This document shows positions 41,606 to 52,352 of a DNA stretch of 64,000 nucleotides, piece after piece. Each line of letters begins with the position of its first letter. Within the stretch, counting starts at the first letter, position 1. The stretch is from NCBI GenBank assembly GCA_928724745.1, contig CAKMXJ010000011.1, forward strand, positions 248,001-312,000. The letters are read 5' to 3'. The position numbers were made by a program, and so were the translations under genes. The notes under the pieces are model-generated. The model saw only the letters and a program-made list of their open reading frames with translations. It was not told the DNA's origin and did no database searches. Source of the stretch: Anthracocystis setariae. Its lineage: Eukaryota > Basidiomycota > Ustilaginomycetes > Ustilaginales > Ustilaginaceae.

Positions 41606-41972
41606 GATGTGCCAAATGGGAACCTAAGAAGTGTGCTGAATGCGTGCGAGTGATGGTAGAGGGATAGCACAGTTGATGGTGGTGGTCGGTGGTAGAAGAT
41701 GGTGGTGTTGTTCTCGGCTGTTGAGTGTTACTCTGAGTTGACGCGTTCTTTGGCTGAAATTTCGCTTTTTGCGCGAATTTGTGTTGGAAAAAAGCGCCAA
41801 CACGTCCAAGGCACGTGACCTGCATAGCTCCACATGGGATTTCCAAATCACAGTTTAACAGCTTCAAGTTCAGCTTCATGTCATGTCATGTCCTCCCTCC
41901 CACACACCATGACGAGCGAGCAAGCAAGCAAGCAAGCAAGCAAGCAGATCATGAACTCTATCACCGCACGAC
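41606..41972. promoter_or_regulatory. Divergent promoter of NUF2 and the methyltransferase gene
   Basis: These 367 bases contain an (AAGC)n repeat at about 41917-41946, immediately before the methyltransferase ATG. No gene or recognisable box was found. Confidence 0.4.
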
Positions 41973-42866
41973 ATGGCTCGAAAGGCCAAGCCAAAATATC
42001 AGCATAGTGGCTCCGACTCTGCTTCGGACACTGATGACCATGGGCAAGGCTACGATAATGCCGTGAATCTGCCTGCATTTCACACAAAGCATCTGCGCGA
42101 GCTCATCTACCGCTTTCCCTCGATCGACACCTCTTTTCACATCGTACAGCGCAACGACACCAACAGTACAGGCTCTTCCCTCTGGCTCTCCTCTCAGGTG
42201 CTCTCATCCTACCTGCTTCACACCTACGCCACCAAAACATCGCACAAGAATGCCGCTTCGCCTCGTCGACGGCTGCTCGAGTTGGGATCGGGCACCGGCT
42301 TGCTTTCGCTTTTGATGGCAAGGCTTGGCTGGCAAGTCACCGCCACAGATATTCCGCCGGTATTGGATTCGGTGCTCGTGTCCAACGTAGCAGCTGGACT
42401 GTACCATTTGGTTAATCAAAAATTGGCCGCTGCAGATCAGGTGCATGTCAGCGAATTAAACTGGACAGTTCCACCCGAACGGTGGTATTGGCATCCTTCA
42501 CTCGGATATCCCAGCACAAAGCCTTTCGATCCTCCAGCAGGTACAGCCAAAGAGACATGTGAGCAACGCTTCGACCTTATTCTCACCACCGATACCATCT
42601 ACGAGCCCTCGCTCATTCGTCCGCTCTTGTCGGCCATCTCGCATCTTGTAGTGCGTCAACTAGCATCCAAACCTACAGTAATGTTGGCTTTGGAGCGACG
42701 AGATCCCGCGCAGATCGAGCAAGCGCTCAGCATCGCCAAGCAAGAGTTCGCGCTGCCGTTCAAGCAGATCCCTGCCAAGCGCGTGCGCAAGATCTTTGAC
42801 ATCCTCGGTGATGGCGCAACGTGGTCCAGAGATGACTGGGCCGGTGTCGAAATTTGGCAGCTTTAG
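41973..42866 (+). CDS. Family-16 (METTL21-like) SAM-dependent methyltransferase
   Basis: This is a 297-residue seven-beta-strand methyltransferase, probably a protein lysine methyltransferase of the METTL21/EFM group acting on translation or chaperone proteins. Motif I is LLELGSGTGLLSLLMARLGW (from residue 101), with an acidic residue at the end of strand 2 (VTATDIP). The post-I motif is FDLILTTDTIYEPSLI, whose D-x-x-Y-E-P resembles the D/N-x-x-Y motif of this family. A W-x-S-S-x-x-L-S-x-Y segment (WLSSQVLSSYLL) precedes motif I, as in METTL21 proteins. The first 30 residues are disordered and charged. The specific substrate cannot be read; yeast Efm6 is a possible counterpart. It converges on the glutaredoxin gene. 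Confidence 0.78.
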   Translation: MARKAKPKYQHSGSDSASDTDDHGQGYDNAVNLPAFHTKHLRELIYRFPSIDTSFHIVQRNDTNSTGSSLWLSSQVLSSYLLHTYATKTSHKNAASPRRRLLELGSGTGLLSLLMARLGWQVTATDIPPVLDSVLVSNVAAGLYHLVNQKLAAADQVHVSELNWTVPPERWYWHPSLGYPSTKPFDPPAGTAKETCEQRFDLILTTDTIYEPSLIRPLLSAISHLVVRQLASKPTVMLALERRDPAQIEQALSIAKQEFALPFKQIPAKRVRKIFDILGDGATWSRDDWAGVEIWQL

Positions 42867-42989
42867 CACATGTAAACTATCAACATCAAACGCGCAAAAG
42901 GGCCGGCTACGATTGCTACGGAGCCATTGCCCCTACGAGACGCTAATGTACAGTACAATGCGAAATTTGACTCAAACACCTAGAGCGCA

Positions 42990-43793
42990 TCAAGCCTGCA
43001 GCATCTCGTGGAACTCTCCGCTCTCGATGCTCTCCTTGAGAATGTCCAAGCCGCCGATCAACTCTCCGTTGACAATGATTTGAGGGAAAGTGGGCCATTC
43101 GTTCAACTTCTTGAGCCCCTGTCGCACGTTTTCGTCCTTGAGAATGTCGTAGTGACCGAACTCGACCTTCTCCTGACGCAACAGGTTGACGGTCTTTTGA
43201 CTGAATCCGCAGCGAGGCGTGTCCGGATCGCCCTTCATAAAGAGCATCACTTTGCTTTGCTCCATGAGCTGCTTGCATCGCGCAAACGTTTCCTCCTCTG
43301 TCTCTGGCACAACTTCTTCCTCCTCCTCCTCCTCCTCGTCATCATCAGCTGTAGCGCGTGACGAGGCAGCAGACGCATCGTAGGTGTCAGCAGCAGCACG
43401 TGGAGCCGCCGAAGTCTTGGAAACGCTGCCAGTTCCGTTGGCACGAGCTGGTGCGACGTGGGTGGCAACAGCCGTGGACAGCGCTGGTGCGTTGGCTCCA
43501 CTGATGCGCGACAGAAGCGTGTGACCACGTAGAAGGACGAAAGACGGAACCGCCTCAATGTCGAACGACTCGGAAACATCGGGAAGCGATTCGGCCTCGA
43601 TGACAAGGCACTGGATTTGAGGATACTTGACGGCAATCTCTTTGACGACCTCGTTCATCTGCTTGCATGGCTCAGCCCATGGAGCGTAAAAGTTGAGAAG
43701 CGAAACTCGGCTCAGGTCCTGCTGCATGAGCTCGGTGAAGTGCTCTGGCGAGGTGACCTCGATGAGGTTGCTCGGACCGGACTCGGCGGACAT
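42990..43793 (-). CDS. GRX4: CGFS-type monothiol glutaredoxin with thioredoxin domain (Grx3/Grx4)
   Basis: The protein binds [2Fe-2S] clusters with glutathione and relays iron status in the cytosol and nucleus, in fungi through the iron-responsive regulators. The 267-residue product starts at 43793 (MSAESGPSNLIEV). The extra 13 codons upstream to 43832 look like leader. It has an N-terminal thioredoxin-like domain with WAEPC (39-43), which lacks the second cysteine of true thioredoxins. A long glutamate run (about 151-160) serves as linker. The glutaredoxin domain has CGFS (195-198), WPTFPQIIVNGELIGGLDI and a C-terminal EFHEMLQA. This architecture is that of fungal Grx3/Grx4. It is a single exon. 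Confidence 0.95.
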   Translation of the reverse strand: MSAESGPSNLIEVTSPEHFTELMQQDLSRVSLLNFYAPWAEPCKQMNEVVKEIAVKYPQIQCLVIEAESLPDVSESFDIEAVPSFVLLRGHTLLSRISGANAPALSTAVATHVAPARANGTGSVSKTSAAPRAAADTYDASAASSRATADDDEEEEEEEEVVPETEEETFARCKQLMEQSKVMLFMKGDPDTPRCGFSQKTVNLLRQEKVEFGHYDILKDENVRQGLKKLNEWPTFPQIIVNGELIGGLDILKESIESGEFHEMLQA

Positions 43794-44535
43794 GGTTGCT
43801 ATGTAATACGAGGACGAGGTGGTCCAGAACAACTAGCTGAATGGAATCGAGCAATGGCCGTACGGGTAGTTGCTGTGACGGTGAGTTGTGTAGTTACGAA
43901 AGGCGCGAGTGGGTGTGAGAAAAGGAACAAGTTCTAGTCGATGGCGATGGCGATGGCGATGAAGATGAGGAAGGATGGCCGCTGCGCCAATTAGAAGCCC
44001 AATCACAAACTGCTCCGCCTTTTCTTCGGTCTTCGGAACACACACGAAAATCAGATAAACATTTTGGAGAAAAAAAACGTCAGTTTCTGGTTGGTCCGCT
44101 TCTCGAAATCAGCCTTTAAAATTGAGCCTTTGCGACCGAATGGCGTCTTTTTTCTTTTTTTTTTTTTTGCTCAGCTTGGGCTCAGCTTAGCCTCAACGCA
44201 ACTGCAGTCACTAAGCAGCGAGCGTTAAAGCCGAGCCACGCCTCACGCCCCACGCCCCACGCTCAAATCTGGATTAACTACAATGCCATCATCAAGTCAT
44301 CGGGCCGATCATGATTCTCCGCTCAGACCACAGCAGGCTAAGCTGTATGCAGCGAGGGCCCTGCGTTGAAACCCCTTCAACTCTCTAACACATACCTTTT
44401 CGCTCTCGGCTCTGTACTACATCATACCATGCAGCCAATCCAGACGCAAGTGCACCACCATCTCACCAGTTGTCCGTCTTTCTCTCTCCCCTCCCGCCTC
44501 AGAAACTAACGGCGCTTAGGCTTGGTCGTTTCCTG

Positions 44536-44576
<41 letters not shown>

Positions 44577-44708
44577 ACATGGATCATTGCATACACCGTC
44601 GATCATGACACGGCACTGAAGCTGCTCCTAGCAGCTCTCCTTGCAGATCAACTGGTAGAAGTAGCTGTCCAATCGTTCTCGTTCCATTCGTTGCCTCGTT
44701 CCGCCAAC
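43794..44708. promoter_or_regulatory. Divergent upstream region of the glutaredoxin and TBC genes
   Basis: These 915 bases contain a GATGGC-type repeat at about 43936-43960, a T-rich run near 44149-44168, three near-identical CACGCCC units near 44238-44262 and a compound (TC)n(AC)n repeat at 44535-44579. No ORF of interest is seen. Confidence 0.5.
44535..44579. repeat. Compound (TC)n(AC)n microsatellite
   Basis: About nine TC units pass directly into about thirteen AC units in the leader region of the TBC gene. Confidence 0.9.
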
Positions 44709-46688
44709 ATGGCGGCGATACACACGCATCCAGCTTCACCCACTTCTCCTGGTGGCCATACCAAGGCGCATAGCAGGTCTGCTTCTCTTCGTGTCTTACC
44801 CTCCAACCTTCGATCCAAAACAGGACCGACCACTCCCGGTCCAGCTGATGCTCCATTCCATCCGAACTTGGCATTGACCGACCCACAGTCGCCTAGAGTA
44901 CGAAGATCCTCGGCACCAGAAGAGCCCACTCTGACAAATGAGTGGGGCGCAGATGCATTCGTCACTCCCCACAAATCTGACGCCGAGTTTGTGCGCAGAA
45001 CTTACGAGCATTTCGCCATAGCTGGCGTCCCCGACGATGGCTTTGCCGATGGCAAGGAGTATACCAGGCAGAAGTCTGGTTTGTCTGCTTGGGAGGAGGC
45101 CGCGCTCTCACGGCCCAGCAGCGTCGTTCCGCCTCGCAGGCAGCCCGAGCCACAAACTACCCCACCTTTCCCTTCCGAACCCATGCTGCGCAATGCATCC
45201 GGCGGCATGCCTAACGGCGTTAACGGCGATTCTGCGCACGCTCAAAATCCAAGCAGCAGCAGCACCCACCCCTTTTCCTCGCAGCGCTCTCGCAATGACT
45301 CGCTCGAAGCACCACCTAGATCGGCTATCCCTGCATCGTTTAGCGGAGACACCACCCGATCCACTGCCACCTTCCTTTCCACCAATGAGCGCAAACGCAG
45401 GCAAGAGATTGCCGACAGGAAGAAATCAGCCATGATTGCCAACATCGACCGCTACGGCTTCTTTGCCGAAGGTTCCAGCACTGCTCATCATAAAGCCGTA
45501 CTGCTTCCTTCCAGCCTCTTTGCGGCCCCCTTCCCGAAGAAAGGCTCCAAGAGCCGCGCGACGCAAGGCAGTCCTCCTCTTCCGACCAGTCTCACCTCCC
45601 AAACCAAGCAAGGCGGCGACTTGATGCGAAGAGCTCGTTCGGCCGCAGAGGTGTCCCATCGTCAACGCGAGCAAGATCGGGTTGCCAAATGGGCGCGTAT
45701 GCTCACTGTCAAAGGGCGCGACCAAGGCCACAATGCAGTTGGATTCGACTTTGCCCACGGTGTCGACAAAAAACTCCGACGTCGCATCTACAAAGGTGTT
45801 CCCGATAGCTGGCGCTCTGCTGCCTGGGCTGCTCTTCTCCAGTACCGCAAGAATACCAACCAAGGTCAGCAATCCTACTCGCTCGCACAGCCACACATCA
45901 AGTCATCCTTACCGCCAGATCAAATCTCGATCAGCCGACCTGATGACAAGTACTTTGATCAGCTCAAGAGCACTCCATGCTCGCACGACGTTCAGATCGA
46001 TCTCGACGTGCCCCGCACCATCTCGGGTCATGTTCAGTTTCACACAAGGTACGGTCAGGGCCAAAGGTCGCTGTTCCATGTGCTCCATGCGATTTCGATG
46101 CTATGCGACCAGTGCGGCTACTGTCAAGGCATGGGTCCCATCGCAGCTACGCTTCTGTGCTACTTTAGCCCAGAACGAGCGTACGCTGCCATGGTGGCGC
46201 TGCACAACCACGTCAACCTGCATGCCACGTTTTCGCCCGGCTTTCCAGGTCTGGTGGAGAATCTGTATGTGCAAGATCAGCTGCTGCGCACGTTCATGCC
46301 CGAGATTGCGGCCGTGTTCGAAGAGCAGATGGTGGTGGGCAGCTCGTACGCTACCAAGTGGTACATCACGCTATTTTCCAACACGATGCCGTTTGAGACA
46401 CAGCTGAGGATTTGGGATGTATGGTTGTTGGAAGGGCAAGATGTGATCGTGTTGGTGGCCTTGGCGGTGATATGGGCGCATAGGGGTGTAGTGCTGGGCA
46501 AGAAGGCGGATTTCGAGGTGGTGCTGAGCGCATTGAGCAGCTTCTTTGTACCGGAGGATGACGATGCGCTACTGTGGTGGGTGAGAGATGCAATGGCCAG
46601 GAAGGATGTCAAGGCGCTGATGAGCAAGGCAAGGGATGAATATCGCGACAAGGTCAAGACGGGCGAGGCAGCCGCTCTTGTGCTCTGA
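44709..46688 (+). CDS. TBC-domain Rab GTPase-activating protein
   Basis: TBC proteins switch off Rab GTPases on membranes. The 659-residue product starts at 44709 in a good context (CCAACATGG). The frame is open a little further upstream but without ATG. The first 350 residues are disordered and serine/proline-rich. The TBC domain spans about 360-610: GVPDSWRSAAWAALL, the IxxDxxR motif with arginine finger R436 (IDLDVPR), and the YCQGM motif with glutamine finger Q473 (GYCQGMGPIAATLLCYF). FETQLRIWDVWLLEGQDVIV completes the domain. Both catalytic fingers are present, so it should be active. The Rab target is unknown. A short helical tail follows the domain. Confidence 0.9.
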   Translation: MAAIHTHPASPTSPGGHTKAHSRSASLRVLPSNLRSKTGPTTPGPADAPFHPNLALTDPQSPRVRRSSAPEEPTLTNEWGADAFVTPHKSDAEFVRRTYEHFAIAGVPDDGFADGKEYTRQKSGLSAWEEAALSRPSSVVPPRRQPEPQTTPPFPSEPMLRNASGGMPNGVNGDSAHAQNPSSSSTHPFSSQRSRNDSLEAPPRSAIPASFSGDTTRSTATFLSTNERKRRQEIADRKKSAMIANIDRYGFFAEGSSTAHHKAVLLPSSLFAAPFPKKGSKSRATQGSPPLPTSLTSQTKQGGDLMRRARSAAEVSHRQREQDRVAKWARMLTVKGRDQGHNAVGFDFAHGVDKKLRRRIYKGVPDSWRSAAWAALLQYRKNTNQGQQSYSLAQPHIKSSLPPDQISISRPDDKYFDQLKSTPCSHDVQIDLDVPRTISGHVQFHTRYGQGQRSLFHVLHAISMLCDQCGYCQGMGPIAATLLCYFSPERAYAAMVALHNHVNLHATFSPGFPGLVENLYVQDQLLRTFMPEIAAVFEEQMVVGSSYATKWYITLFSNTMPFETQLRIWDVWLLEGQDVIVLVALAVIWAHRGVVLGKKADFEVVLSALSSFFVPEDDDALLWWVRDAMARKDVKALMSKARDEYRDKVKTGEAAALVL

Positions 46689-47269
46689 TCCTGCTTACAA
46701 TCGTTGTTTTACGAGTTACCGTGGTTCGATGGATCTCATGGGATCTCACTCCTTCTTTTATTAAATCGTCATGGTTCATGCTATCGCTTGTCTCGTCGAC
46801 GTCGGTGTGGGATGTTCTGGATGTGTGTGCTTCGATGTGTGCGTCCCGAAGCGGAGGGGAAGGAAATGTCGAAGAAATCAAGGCTGTTGGAAATACGGTT
46901 TGACAGTGTCGCGCTCTGCTGCGAGAAAAGGTTTATTTACATATATGTTTGGTAATATAATAAAATTTGGCCGATGCACCGCGTTGTTTGCTCGCATGGA
47001 CGGTGGAAAGCAACACTTTACGTTCCTGCGTCCAACATCATCCGTATTCGCCGACAAGACTTGCAACACTCGAGGCATTCTTCCTTACACTTCAACCCGC
47101 TCTTGCTGCGTCCACAGGCAAATTTGGACAAATCGCCGATGCTTGCTCAGTCTTGGCGCCACCATGCAGGGTTGATCGACCCGAAAACGCTGGATCTTTG
47201 ATATAATTTCGGTTCCTCTGTGCCGCACGCTTGTTTGTGCGCTAGCTCGAATTTCATCGATTCACCACG
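46689..47269. other. Intergenic region between the TBC and elongin A genes
   Basis: These 581 bases include an AT-rich patch (ACATATATG and TAATATAATAAAATTTGG, about 46938-46968) that could serve termination of the upstream gene. No gene was identified; the 134-codon frame here has no protein-like character. Confidence 0.5.
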
Positions 47270-49102
47270 ATGAAAGACTGGCGACGCTCTCCTGAGCCGC
47301 CCGGTATGATGGGTGTCAAGAACTCGACGTCTACGCCCATCACTCCAAATTGGGGTCAACCGGAAGAGCTCGATTCCGATTTTGATCCTGCCTCACCGCT
47401 TTCTGCCACAACCGCTGCGATCTTGGCCTCGTCGCGTTCGCACGATCGCGATGCACTCAGCATCCACCGAAACGGCGCAGCACCCAGCCTGTACTCGATG
47501 TGTCTGCGCGTCATCCTTCGCAACATCTCATCGGTCCAAGACCTGGGCGACATGCCTTACCGCAACGCCCGACCCATCCTGGAACAATGTAGGATCGATC
47601 AGCTGATAGCGCTCGAGGAAACATCACCGCATCTGCTGGAGAACACCGAGGAAATCTGGAAACGCAACTGTCTGCGTGACTTTATGGAGCTGCGCAAGCG
47701 ATACGCTCCGTCGAATGGCGCGATGAGCGAGGTGAGGGAGCCCAAGAGTTGGCGCAGGCTGTACTTGCGTACCAAGGGTCAGATCGAACAGGCCAAAGTG
47801 GAAGCCGCCCAAAGGATCAAGCACAAGTACGCTCAGCATAAGGCGGAGAAGGATGCAAAGAAGTTGGTGGTCAGCGACCGGCCGCTGATGTTGAAGAGTG
47901 CTAGAAGTGGAGGCAGGCGGTTTGGCATGATGAGCAGCAGCGGAGGTGGAGGAGGGTCAGCAGCAGCAGCAGCAGCAGCAGCAGGTGGGACGGGAGTGAG
48001 TAAGGGGCAGAGTTTGATGAACAAGGCGCATTCCAGAAGTGCTGCTCAGGCGAAACTCACCGCACCGAGGGGCAACGCGTTCAGGACTCAAGGGAGGAGC
48101 AAAGCTGTGGGGGTGGAGCTAGCGCCTGAAGCCGCAGGGATCAGGATAGCTGTTAGACCCATGGTCGCGCCGAGGAAGGTGGGCGGTGGAGCGAGTGAAG
48201 GGCTGGTGCGGCTCAAGGAATTTTCAAAGCCGTTGCCGAGCGAAGTGGCTGCTCAACCGGCCGCCAAGACGACAGGATTGCGGAAGCCAGCAGTAGCATC
48301 GCAAAGGGCAGAGAGCCTGGTTTCGCCTACGGACGGTGTGGTGGAAGCTGCGGGCATGCCAAGGTTACGACCTGACCAAGTTGCGGCTGCGGCGCCTTTG
48401 ACGCCATCGACTTGCTCGCCGAAGACCAATGGTGCAGCAGCGCAAAGGGAAGCAGATCGAACGAGTAGGAAATCAGCGTCGTCGCCACCGCCCGATATCG
48501 CGCGAGTGGAGAGGCGAAAGATCGACTTTTTCGGCAGTGCATCCAAGCCATCATCATTGTCATCGACGCCTAGTGGCTCAAGTGGTAGTGGATCGGAGGT
48601 CAGAAGCTTGAAACGCGCATACAGCTCGGCAAGCTCATCGACATCAACAACAAGGCCCGCTCCATCAGCGATCAACACGACCGGCAGTGGGACATGTCCA
48701 CCGGCAAGCTCATTTTGCACTGGCACCATGTCTCCCACTGGGTCCAAGTCAGGAGTGAGAGTGGTCCAAACCAAACGAATGCGCACACTTGATCCGATCG
48801 ATTCGGTATCGCCGCCCGATCCGGTCTCGCCACCCCCCACGTCTGCAGGCAAGAATATAACCTCATCGACGGTCCGACAGTCAAGTTCTAATAGCTCTTC
48901 ACAGTCATCGCCTTCGGCCACGGCTTTGATCGCAGTTGCGACTCAAGTGAGGCAGCATAGTAACTTGATGCGAGCGAGTTCTCGGTTTGGCGACAAGGAT
49001 GCGAGGTTGGCAAGGGCGTCACCGGCGGCGCTATCGTCGGTTTTCGTGCCATCGTCGTCGGCAGCGTCGAATCGGAAAGCGAGATCGGCGCCACATCGTT
49101 GA
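47270..49102 (+). CDS. ELA1: Elongin A-like protein
   Basis: Elongin A stimulates RNA polymerase II elongation and, with elongin C, forms a cullin ubiquitin ligase for stalled polymerase. The 610-residue protein has an elongin A domain at about residues 75-175: LYSMCLRVILRNISSVQDLG, DMPYRNARPILEQC, the BC-box-like LIALEETSPHLLENTEEIW and RNCLRDFMELRKRY. The rest is a long low-complexity tail rich in serine, alanine, proline and basic residues, including an alanine run coded by a GCA repeat near 47960. The ATG at 47270 (MKDWRRSPEPPG) is the first in frame. The domain call is firm; the tail is not informative. Confidence 0.88.
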   Translation: MKDWRRSPEPPGMMGVKNSTSTPITPNWGQPEELDSDFDPASPLSATTAAILASSRSHDRDALSIHRNGAAPSLYSMCLRVILRNISSVQDLGDMPYRNARPILEQCRIDQLIALEETSPHLLENTEEIWKRNCLRDFMELRKRYAPSNGAMSEVREPKSWRRLYLRTKGQIEQAKVEAAQRIKHKYAQHKAEKDAKKLVVSDRPLMLKSARSGGRRFGMMSSSGGGGGSAAAAAAAAGGTGVSKGQSLMNKAHSRSAAQAKLTAPRGNAFRTQGRSKAVGVELAPEAAGIRIAVRPMVAPRKVGGGASEGLVRLKEFSKPLPSEVAAQPAAKTTGLRKPAVASQRAESLVSPTDGVVEAAGMPRLRPDQVAAAAPLTPSTCSPKTNGAAAQREADRTSRKSASSPPPDIARVERRKIDFFGSASKPSSLSSTPSGSSGSGSEVRSLKRAYSSASSSTSTTRPAPSAINTTGSGTCPPASSFCTGTMSPTGSKSGVRVVQTKRMRTLDPIDSVSPPDPVSPPPTSAGKNITSSTVRQSSSNSSSQSSPSATALIAVATQVRQHSNLMRASSRFGDKDARLARASPAALSSVFVPSSSAASNRKARSAPHR

Positions 49103-50166
49103 CCACTTTCCAGCAATCGAGCTGGGTAAAATATGCCATAGCATAGATTGTGTTTATCACGTATTACCAGTGTAGTGCGAAGAGAGTGGATCCTAAGGCA
49201 AGGTGGAGCCAAGAACGAATGCAAGCGAGGCTTGGCAAAAAAAGATGAGTTTGTAGCGCGACAATGAATTGAGCTGGTTGGGAGGCTGTGTTGGTCTCGC
49301 CACCTCTGTTGGCACATTGGGCGGTATCATGGTCGTGGGTGTTGGAAACGAGATTCAAGGAAAAAAATTCGAGGAAAAAAAAAAAAAAAAAAAAAAAAGG
49401 TAGGCAGCTGTTGGTGTGTGAGCGATTCAGGGATGATGATGTTATGTTACTGTAGATGATAGGGCAAAGGGTACGATTTCGACCTGCAACAAGCAAGGCG
49501 TAAGTTGGAAGCGAGACAGGACGGTCTGACGTCAAAAGGCGGCAACAGCAGCAGCGCTGGGCTAGAATAAACTGACGAGCCGAAAATCCGCGAAATTGGA
49601 CGGACGCTACACTACTTACAGACTGTGACTAGTTACTACTCTACTCGACGCTGCGGGACCCATACGACATCCGGAGCTTGAATTATTGTGATTCTCTATC
49701 TTATCTCAGGGAAAGCTTTATTTTGTTACACACCAGCTCAGCCTCACTCTGGCATCCGATCCGGAAACTTGGTCGCCATCAAAGGTGGGCGCAGATTGCA
49801 TGACTGCACTATGTTGCAGGCAAATCGAGATGGCGAAAACCGATGATGGAAAGAATTCTCGGCATGATGCGAGGTTGCGCGAGGCGTGCGGTGGTGGTGG
49901 TGCGTGTGGAGGTCGGGATGCCGGAAGCAGTCGGCGTGCATGTGGCAATGCTCAAATTCAGACCCAACCCGCTCACCATCATCCCCTCCGCATCACCACC
50001 ATCACTACCTCTCTCCATCAACAGTCGTCATCCTCCCGTATCAGAATTGCACGACCCTAGCAACTCTTTTCCGCATTCTCCGCTTTGACATTCTCACCAC
50101 TACCCCTGCTCTGCGCAGATCCACCGACTCATCGTCACCTCGCATCGATCCCAAGCCAACCTCAAA
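49103..50166. other. Intergenic region between elongin A and the zinc-ribbon gene
   Basis: These 1064 bases hold a run of 24 A (49375-49398) and otherwise unremarkable sequence. Small frames on both strands overlap each other and resemble no family. The distal part should contain the promoter of the zinc-ribbon gene. Confidence 0.5.
49375..49398. repeat. Poly-A run
   Basis: Twenty-four consecutive A residues in the elongin A 3' region. Confidence 0.9.
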
Positions 50167-50617
50167 ATGGTAAGCAAGCAAACTCTCCTCTTGCCTCCTT
50201 CCCGCTGACGAGACTGCTGACCCTTCCATCCATGTTACATCCTTGATCCGACCGTAGGACTTTTGCTTCTTCATCCCCATCATCTTTGGCTGTCCCACCA
50301 AGATCAAGCAAGAAGGCGATGGCTCGGCACGAGTGTGTCCGCGCTGTCAAAATGCACAGGTGGTCCAAGCGAAATCGCGCACCTGGTTTGAACTCTGCTG
50401 GATTCCACTCATCCCGATGAGCTCGAAACACATCTTCTACTGCAACATTTGCCAATGGCAAAGTCCCCAAGACGCTGGCTTCCAACCCCAAGTAGCCGCC
50501 GGCGGTTTCGGCGGTCATCAAGGCGGTGTCGGTGGTTATGCTCCACAACCCCAACAGTACGGTTATGGCCCCCCTCAACAAGGCGCTCCTTACGGTTATC
50601 CCCCTCCGAAACAATAA
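50167..50617 (+). CDS. Small zinc-ribbon protein, start codon alone in exon 1
   Basis: This is a 120-residue protein of the fungal zinc-ribbon family with FGC-x-T-K and two CxxC pairs. The sequence begins MDFCFFIPIIFGCPTKIKQ, then CPRCQNAQVVQAKSRTWFEL (first CxxC), FIPLI-like WIPLIPMSSKHIFYC, and NICQW (second CxxC). A glycine/glutamine/proline/tyrosine-rich tail follows. No ATG is usable in exon 2 (50258-50617). The ATG at 50167-50169 is followed at once by a GTAAGC donor, and the acceptor ACCGTAG at 50251-50257 restores the frame after an 88-nt intron. The first coding exon is therefore the start codon only. The molecular role of the family is not established. The cysteines suggest zinc binding; the hydrophobic start is too short to call a signal peptide. 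Confidence 0.82.
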
Positions 50618-50901
50618 CAACAAGAATGCAGAATGCTGCATTCTAGGAGTCCTCCGCCAAACGTTGTATATACGTCCTGGATACCGCTGTTCGATTTGAT
50701 TTTTTTTTTTGGCAATTGGAACCTATGAACAGACTTGTCCTCCGTGCGTTGTAGTTGTCTCACCCATCACCATGCAGTCCTGACCTGTGCGATCTCGGTT
50801 GCATTGCTCGAGTGGACACGCATTCCACCTAACCGATCCAAACCCCACAAACCCCACTTTTGCAACTCTATCATTGACCAATGCGAAGTGAGAGGCTTAA
50901 G

Positions 50902-52106
50902 TTAGTTTACAAACCGATTGGTGTTGAGCATTCTTTGAATCTTGTCTTGATCCACCCCCTGAAGCCTTGTCAGCAGATAATCCACCTCGACATCCTTGGT
51001 CAACGGAATGACGAACGACTTGTAGATGCTGACGACGGTTTCCACTTCGATCTTCCTCTGCTTGTCCCTGTCCTCCGCATTCGCGCCGGGACGGTCGAGA
51101 TCCTGACCGTACACTTTGGCCTTTTCCGCCAGTCGAACCAGGAGCGCTGCTTCCACGGCGGGTTTCGTGATCAGATCGGCGAGAGCGTCCCGGTTCGGAT
51201 GAAGGATGTGCGGGATGAATGCCGCGGGTTCGGATCGAAATTTCGACTCGGACACAAACATGCCTGCATGATCGAACGAGTGCAGAGGATGGGCGAGTGT
51301 CAGTGAGATGAGGATGGTAAAAGGGGGTTTTAGCCGTTCACAGAGGAGGAGGCACGTACCGAAATGAATTCGACGAGAGAGAGCGGATAGAACTTCCATA
51401 TCGCGAATCGCCGACGAGCCATAGTGGCCATCATCCGCATTCTACACCAGGGACGCAACAAGTGGAGTCAGCACGAACTGTCCAAAAAGAGGAAGCGGGA
51501 GAAAAGCAGAGAGCAGTTCAACAACGGCAGAATCAACGTACCTCACCGAGCGTCTTGGTGATTTCAGGAACGATCGAGTCGATGTAGAACTTGAGGATCT
51601 GGTCGTTGACGTTGACATTGTGCTTCCACAGCAGGTCTGGGTAGGTGACCGGTGCGAGGATGGGCTTGGGCAGCAACTTTGCATCTGTAAACGGATACTC
51701 ATCCGGCCTAGCGTAGCCACGGCACAGTTCGAGCGAGTATTGAAACGTCAGCCTGATGAGTTGGTCTGTAGACCGTGAGGTCTCGCCACGGATGCAGGAG
51801 CGAAGACGGGGGAGGGGAGGAATGCACTTACGCTTCGAACCGCCTGACTTTGGCATGTGTACTCTCGGTCTCCTTCAGAAACCATGCAAGCCAGGAACTG
51901 TTCCATCCTTCCTTGTCCTTCAGCTCTGGGAAGCCATTGGGAATGTAGCATTTGGCATTCCTTGCAAACTGGGCTCGCTCGATGAGTTGGTAGATGATCG
52001 TCTCCTCGAGACGGATTAAGACGGAGCGAATGTTTTCGAGCGAGAGGATTTCCTCGGTTGTAGCGGAATGGATATCGAGCGTGTGCATGTTGCTATGACT
52101 ACTCAT
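50902..52106 (-). CDS. ARO7: Chorismate mutase (cytosolic, AroQ type), four exons
   Basis: The enzyme converts chorismate to prephenate, the branch point to phenylalanine and tyrosine. Exons are 51832-52106, 51542-51707, 51360-51441 and 50902-51263. The introns are 124, 100 and 96 nt with donors GTAAG, GTACG and GTACG. The splices restore one frame of 294 residues. Visible signatures are [55 protein letters not shown] (active-site arginine and lysine) and [12 protein letters not shown]. There is no signal peptide, so this is the housekeeping enzyme and not a secreted chorismate mutase of the kind used by smut fungi as an effector. Tyrosine/tryptophan allostery, as in yeast Aro7, is likely but not shown. 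Confidence 0.94.
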
Positions 52107-52352
52107 GGCCTTGGAAAAGTGTATGGGCTGTGTTGACTGTGTGCTGGATAGCTTGACAACAGCATGGTAGCGAGGAAGAGGTTCAACCGATTGTCGTGGC
52201 TGTGGGTCCGTGTGCGTTTTGGGTGTGTGGGTGTGTGTGTGTGGGGGCGGGAGCGGGGGCGTGCGTGTCTACTCACCCTCTTTCGCCCCTTTTCCCGCCT
52301 TCACAACGCGGTCGGTTCGGAATTGCCTAAATTCAACACCTGTAGGCTGTGC

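Noticed and set aside
46771..47175. 134-codon frame between the TBC and elongin A genes
   Set aside because: Cysteine/arginine-rich noise in a 3' region, and no similarity seen.
50902..52106. Secreted chorismate mutase effector
   Set aside because: The N-terminus has no signal peptide and the enzyme matches the cytosolic Aro7 form.
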